Of a stretch of 8,761 bases of DNA, positions 7,201-8,761 are shown one piece after another. Below the pieces are notes generated by a model, which saw nothing but the letters and a program-made list of their open reading frames with translations, ran no database searches and was not told the origin of the DNA. Every line of letters starts with the position of its first letter. The first letter of the stretch is position 1. Origin of the DNA: Thermoplasmata archaeon (GTDB lineage Archaea > Thermoplasmatota > E2 > DHVEG-1). Location of the stretch: NCBI GenBank assembly GCA_003651045.1, contig QMTJ01000034.1:1-8761 (forward strand), in the 5' to 3' direction. Position numbers and translations under genes: made by a program.

Positions 7201-8761
7201 CAATAAGTTTGAGTGATCTCGAGGTACTTATTCCTCATGCTTCCTCTAGCTATAGACGTTTGTTTTTGAGTGTCGATAGTTTCTCAGGTGATGGTGGTTT
7301 CACAAGTAAACTTGGTAACTTTAATAACGAGCCGAAGATTGAGTTTAAAATATTTGGTTCCGCATCTGTCTCAAACTTCCAGTTTGACTTTGGTGAAACC
7401 AGCGACCCAAGAGAGTGGCATGCCTCAGTTGGTAGTGCATCAGGATCAGCTGATCTATGGATACAAGTATGGGGTAATCAAAAATGGTACTGGTTTAACG
7501 GTAGCGCTGCTTTTAGTGTAGATAATGCTTATTTAAACTATGACACTTTAGGGTATGATTATGATAGCGTTGTTACTCTTGATAGCCTTAGTTTCACTGG
7601 TGAAGGTTACGCCAAGTTTTTCCTTAGAACCGTTGGATCAGAGAAACCCTATCTTAAAATAGGTGGAAATGCTTTGATTGATCTCGATGATCTCTACATA
7701 GGTGCTGGTGTCGGTGGTTCAGATACAAAAGAAGTCACCATATCTGATCTTTATTTCAACGGTAACGGTGAACTCTATAGTAAATGGGATACAGGGTACC
7801 TTAAGCTAGATGGTGATATTGATGTTCAATATAACATGGATATGAGCACTACAAACTATGGAACATGGCATGCAGATGGCAACATTGATGGTGATGCAAC
7901 GTTGGAGGCATACTGGGATAGTTCAGAACAAACAGGGCATGCTGATCTTACTATAAACTCACCTGGTGACATTACACTTCTAAACATTGTACATGATGAT
8001 TTAACGTTGAATATAGGTTCACTTCAGCTAGACTCAGGGAGTATCACATTCGAATGGGATCGTGGAGACATTGGGTATTTCAACATTTTAAACAGTGGAG
8101 TAAACGCGAATATGGATTTATGTAAAATCGTTTACCCGCCGAACCAGTTTGAATTCAAAGTTGGAACCATAGAACTCAGAGATGGAAACACATACATAAA
8201 CTGGCAGAAAAACACGAGTACAGGTTTCGTACATGTAAACAATGGAATCACATTTGATGCAGATCTCATCAAAGTTAAATGGGGAGATAAATCTGTTGAA
8301 TTAGGGGATTTCGAACTAAAAACCGGGGAGTTCAGACTAGAATGGGATACCAGTGACTCATCCTACAAAGAAGTAAAAATAAAAAACGGTATACCTAGTT
8401 TAAGAGGTGGATGTACATTCATAGATGGAAGCCAAACATGGACTCTCTCTGTTTTACAATTTGAACATGATTACTCAAAAACTATAACATTTGGATGGTA
8501 CAAAGACGGTAGCAGTGTAATAGGAGTATACCTGGATACAGGTGGTATTAGTTTATCAGACTGGGTAGAGTTCCAAACAACTGATGGAAACAGTGGTAAA
8601 AAACTAAAGATTTCAGGGCCAAAAGCAGAAGATTTTTTCATCAAAAAAACCAATGACAAACTAAAATGGGGTGGACATCTACAACTTGGGAACTACCTAC
8701 AGTATTCGAAACTTGTAAACGGAGCATGGCAGAGTATAGAAGCAGAATGGAACATTGACAT
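1215..8761 (+). CDS. Giant secreted PKD-repeat surface protein, 3' end outside the window
   Basis: One uninterrupted frame of at least 2515 codons, read through codon by codon with no stop to the window end. The start is ATG 1215, with a strong ribosome binding site 10 nt upstream and a Sec signal peptide. Order of parts: signal peptide (1-23), seven PKD or PKD-like modules (about 38-646), an unclassified region with a DVNNDGQND loop (about 647-906), four ~49-residue units (about 907-1102), and a very long beta-rich repeat region (about 1103 onward). The mature part is acidic and Gly/Ser/Thr/Asp-rich. It has only seven cysteines (575, 1392, 1434, 1556, 1577, 2303, 2400) and at least 18 N-x-S/T sequons. 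PKD domains are Ig-like beta-sandwiches typical of archaeal surface-layer proteins, adhesins and extracellular enzymes. No catalytic motif is recognised. An exported structural, adhesive or cell-envelope role is inferred. The cell anchor (C-terminal transmembrane helix, PGF-type or other sorting tail) would lie beyond the window. No lipobox cysteine is present, so it is not a lipoprotein. Confidence 0.93.
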   Translation, partial: MKKITTVFIAMVLLLSAVSIANAIDVPNGGIQEIPSPPVADAGGPYSANLGAPVYFDGSGSSDPNNDIVSYSWDFGDGSSGSGKYVTHTYDAAGVYNVTLTVTDDDGFSDTDDTTATITYTPPSITDVHADPNPTWLEASGWGWTTIYVTVSDGIPDFTYTFYYNGNTASEVTSERSTSKNIGFDTPGNYTVTVTVEDGNGYSDQEQITVTVLEDYFEVDANGPYYGHPGTPVEFHGDYEYTPGEMVSTTWYFGDGETAYGEDVTHTYDEEATFDVTFEVRKLGSSYIGTDTTTSIVKELDLQVDTPSQAPALTEVTYNIEAINAFGGQVKYDITFGDGETTTVYGGDSISVTHTYENEGVYDFNVVATDLIDTTPPYHNAQVSKTGVIQITPAGLYPDAGGPYDGFEEDEIQFDGSGSYYTNEYPIVSYEWDFGDGTTGTGVTPVHSYEQYGNYTVTLTVINSIGQKASDTSEAIVYEKYSGLVADAGKPYVGVVGQPVQFDGSNSNNALSYKWDFGDGTTGTGVKPKHVYNAPGEYTVTLTAKRLLKKAVDITTVKVFPADETPSQEYAYGGCFYQGNVNETLTFNSYSRGDFVEYIWDFGDGTTATGKTVTHSYDKKGSYLVTLTAKDKKGNEYRDVLHADVERSLTSLYDFLTTFGVSAGGGVLTGFSVYTRLYDPDTGLEIERTTPVSGFPVSVDVNNDGQNDITISRDSKLGIDRSQFSNLWVIVFRNQWQIQQLTNVIPEDFDFEIDIQFSLADWVLNIVGSDIEDNLFRVGYHSAAGEMMPTRITLKHTFVPYLIRHILHVQPDKTFPEYWSAMDVAGVGPDDSLSLVATFFVVKPSSIIEKKLSVHYDPVVTSIMQYRRGKYKGSWIREFGFARTQQSIIKFTYSKKENEDKWANVSFLIDRPREMTFKLEITPLAAGGGIVEYHSSQLLDMILFAESYDEQQQKTTYFYVKNLPTDIVVEWNPNPKDGYIDASTSTYKDLDIGLTDNLDENLATWKINVSNLPEHIHLEWDISVAGQISLLTENTGALSLDYFGWNREQMRTINFHVDTEEDIDVAAAWDLEQGWFKLTRSITLINFLFSVHQEPQGKNKELIVELTGSLSIKPSEEGLTIDFNDFENGRITITRGASNIAFSAGATIIQGNPAEPDFLVGVEAITLSAGADETEITIQWDDTPRFRVDVSTGAGISFDIQNFSMENSSSGFTMFIGSLSAGVSADGNGYAEITWDDSESKLGIGGGGGSALFRVKDFSTTVPALSLSMSIGLFEIQGSAHADIYLNNQGFDVSAEASINLENLSINTSEFLLSVGKFYLGGSGQGYIRKIDNHVEIQGSAEFDVGYVYLETSDSTIEINGLLHIGINGGKIVFDKQHIEFQGTGEINLQNCEFIIEGEHIQTNGYFDLNVQSGNIGVYWGDVIKITADAQGDCRLDVEDFLLSFGNITITSENITLYGTGYMEIRTDEVDNNQFIFSTDIDAGFSVEVFEIIINTNFDMKFDEFYIDGVGSATIQWGEEIDMAGDISFGLSGFYVEYNGKVVEIQGSIALDGVDCYLHLSKGHLQIGGVPSVYLDCTFIIEGDVIVITGDFDVEASSGYIDLTWDSTQGANITLEASAKLTVTNLELIYHDLTITSDSASLDVTGGYFGISWNKGLKQLDIQGDVAFTLQNLLLTYASDVEAFLSLFSVGGSGQFHVDEDHLYGDATGFLDLDELNFTIPSLYIYVGVFGVTGTGEGTVSWDDKLHLYGDADFGLENLILDSDTIDATLSGSLYVDANGYVDLAPGFIEMSVTGSVDFGAGGMFIINGEKTTIGGLYELSSGNGVIRINGTGDTDFKLDFIATGGPTLTVTSFYFDHKKWNLTSDTLIVSTEGGLIVHIDKGNKVFNLSGGVDFSFTNAIIKYENEPILTADLLGFGGGGSFEVEAKTVTTAKLDVNLNILSADDLYFEPPDSWGWKIDYISIGSLSLDTSGYASLSVVRSTTGKFLISGGLIASISLSDLEVLIPHASSSYRRLFLSVDSFSGDGGFTSKLGNFNNEPKIEFKIFGSASVSNFQFDFGETSDPREWHASVGSASGSADLWIQVWGNQKWYWFNGSAAFSVDNAYLNYDTLGYDYDSVVTLDSLSFTGEGYAKFFLRTVGSEKPYLKIGGNALIDLDDLYIGAGVGGSDTKEVTISDLYFNGNGELYSKWDTGYLKLDGDIDVQYNMDMSTTNYGTWHADGNIDGDATLEAYWDSSEQTGHADLTINSPGDITLLNIVHDDLTLNIGSLQLDSGSITFEWDRGDIGYFNILNSGVNANMDLCKIVYPPNQFEFKVGTIELRDGNTYINWQKNTSTGFVHVNNGITFDADLIKVKWGDKSVELGDFELKTGEFRLEWDTSDSSYKEVKIKNGIPSLRGGCTFIDGSQTWTLSVLQFEHDYSKTITFGWYKDGSSVIGVYLDTGGISLSDWVEFQTTDGNSGKKLKISGPKAEDFFIKKTNDKLKWGGHLQLGNYLQYSKLVNGAWQSIEAEWNID
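1326..3152 (+). repeat. Seven tandem PKD / PKD-like modules
   Basis: Residues about 38-646 hold seven modules of roughly 80-95 residues. Each has all or part of the PKD pattern: DAGGPY start, QFDGS strand, WDFGDG core, HxY, and a GxYxVTLTV end. Approximate limits: module 1, 1326-1574 (YSWDFGDG, residues 71-78); module 2, 1575-1853 (diverged, lacks the FGDG core but keeps the PGNYTVTVTVEDGNGYSD end); module 3, 1854-2108 (TWYFGDG, 250-256); module 4, 2109-2393 (diverged, ITFGDGE, 334-340, no aromatic WD pair); module 5, 2394-2651 (WDFGDG, 432-437); module 6, 2652-2894 (WDFGDG, 515-520); module 7, 2895-3152 (WDFGDG, 600-605; start region degenerate, with YAYGGCFYQG in place of DAGGPY). Such arrays act as rigid extracellular spacers or protein/sugar contact modules. 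The specific ligand here is unknown. Confidence 0.93.
2508..2793 (+). repeat. Near-identical 37-nt direct repeat in PKD modules 5 and 6
   Basis: The stretches at 2508-2544 and 2757-2793 encode WDFGDGTTGTGV and match at 36 of 37 bases, the only difference being T at 2531 versus C at 2780. They start 249 nt (83 codons) apart. The flanking sequence is much less alike. This is stronger nucleotide identity than the protein constraint alone requires, so it suggests recent duplication or local gene conversion between neighbouring modules. Confidence 0.85.
3153..3932 (+). other. Unclassified region between the PKD array and the 49-residue repeats
   Basis: Residues about 647-906 do not match any family I recognise. 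The region begins SLTSLYDFLTTFGVSAGGG, carries a DVNNDGQNDI loop, and has more charged and aromatic residues (VIVFRNQWQIQQL, YLIRHILHVQ, GSWIREFGFARTQQS) than the flanking repeats. It looks like a folded domain rather than a flexible linker, and it alone interrupts the beta-repeat character of the protein. Its function is unknown. A globular binding or enzymatic head domain is possible, but no catalytic signature is visible. Confidence 0.5.
3312..3341 (+). other. Calcium-loop-like motif DVNNDGQNDI
   Basis: Residues 700-709 read D-x-N-x-D-G-x-x-D, the spacing of acidic and amide side chains found in Dx[DN]xDG calcium loops of dockerin, thrombospondin type 3 and EF-hand-like modules. Only one such loop is visible here, so it more likely stabilises the surrounding domain than forms a full EF-hand pair. 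Calcium binding is inferred from the motif. Confidence 0.5.
3933..4520 (+). repeat. Four ~49-residue tandem units with N-L-P...E-W signature
   Basis: Residues about 907-1102 divide into four units. Units 2 and 3 align clearly: FYVKNLPTDIVVEW (958-971) with INVSNLPEHIHLEW (1007-1020), then G-x-I about seven residues on. Unit 4 is weaker (NFHVDTEEDIDVAAAW, 1054-1069), and unit 1 weaker still (FLIDRPREMTFKLE, 907-920, with GGGIVEY following). The key tryptophans W971, W1020 and W1069 are exactly 49 residues (147 nt) apart. Alternating hydrophobic residues point to beta-strands. I do not recognise the unit as a named family. It may be the more regular N-terminal form of the long repeat region that follows. 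Confidence 0.7.
4521..8761 (+). repeat. Long beta-rich degenerate repeat region (>1400 residues)
   Basis: From residue about 1103 to the window end the protein repeats one theme: a G-x-G turn, a strand ending hydrophobic-x-W-D/G/N/Q, a short turn, then L-x-I-x-G-D/S-x-x-F-x-L and an x-N-L-x-I-type strand. Examples are GTGEGTVSWDDKLHLYGDAD (1734-1753), GVGSATIQWGEEIDMAGDIS (1509-1528) and GNGELYSKWDTGYLKLDGDI (2183-2202). Tryptophans in this setting occur at 1180, 1235, 1420, 1517, 1605, 1653, 1742, 2191, 2234, 2281, 2330, 2377, 2428 and 2485. Many are separated by 43-57 residues or about twice that. Predicted structure is almost all beta with alternating hydrophobic residues, as in beta-solenoids, long beta-sheets or chained beta-hairpins. 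The repeats are too diverged for clear nucleotide repeats. The function is unknown; an extended fibre or tube is inferred. Confidence 0.7.

Overview
The window looks like AT-rich archaeal DNA. The evidence is an archaeal-style histidyl-tRNA synthetase, a 109-nt spacer carrying a BRE/TATA-type promoter candidate and a strong GGGAGGT ribosome binding site, heavy use of ATA and AGA codons, and a huge secreted PKD-repeat protein of the kind common in Euryarchaeota (Methanosarcina-like and Thermoplasmatota-like genomes). The exact lineage cannot be fixed from the sequence. An uncultured Thermoplasmatota-type euryarchaeon is a guess, not a finding.

Layout: the window opens inside hisS (to 1105, + strand), whose 5' end lies upstream. 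A short AT-rich spacer (1106-1214) follows. From 1215 a single reading frame then runs without a stop to the last base of the window (8761), at least 2515 codons, with its end outside. Both genes are on the + strand. I find no real gene on the minus strand and no RNA gene, CRISPR array, insertion sequence or attachment site.

The giant protein has a clear order of parts: a Sec signal peptide (residues 1-23); seven tandem PKD or PKD-like modules (about 38-646); a region of unknown type with one calcium-loop-like motif (about 647-906); four ~49-residue units marked by a repeated N-L-P ... E-W pattern (about 907-1102); and more than 1400 residues of beta-rich sequence built on an irregular ~45-50-residue theme with recurring G-x-G and hydrophobic-x-W-D/G signatures (about 1103 to the window end). 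At least 18 N-glycosylation sequons are spread along it. It is probably an exported, glycosylated surface or extracellular fibre or adhesin. hisS is a housekeeping neighbour with no evident functional link.

The item most worth following up is the repeat architecture downstream of the PKD array, which I cannot assign to a named family.
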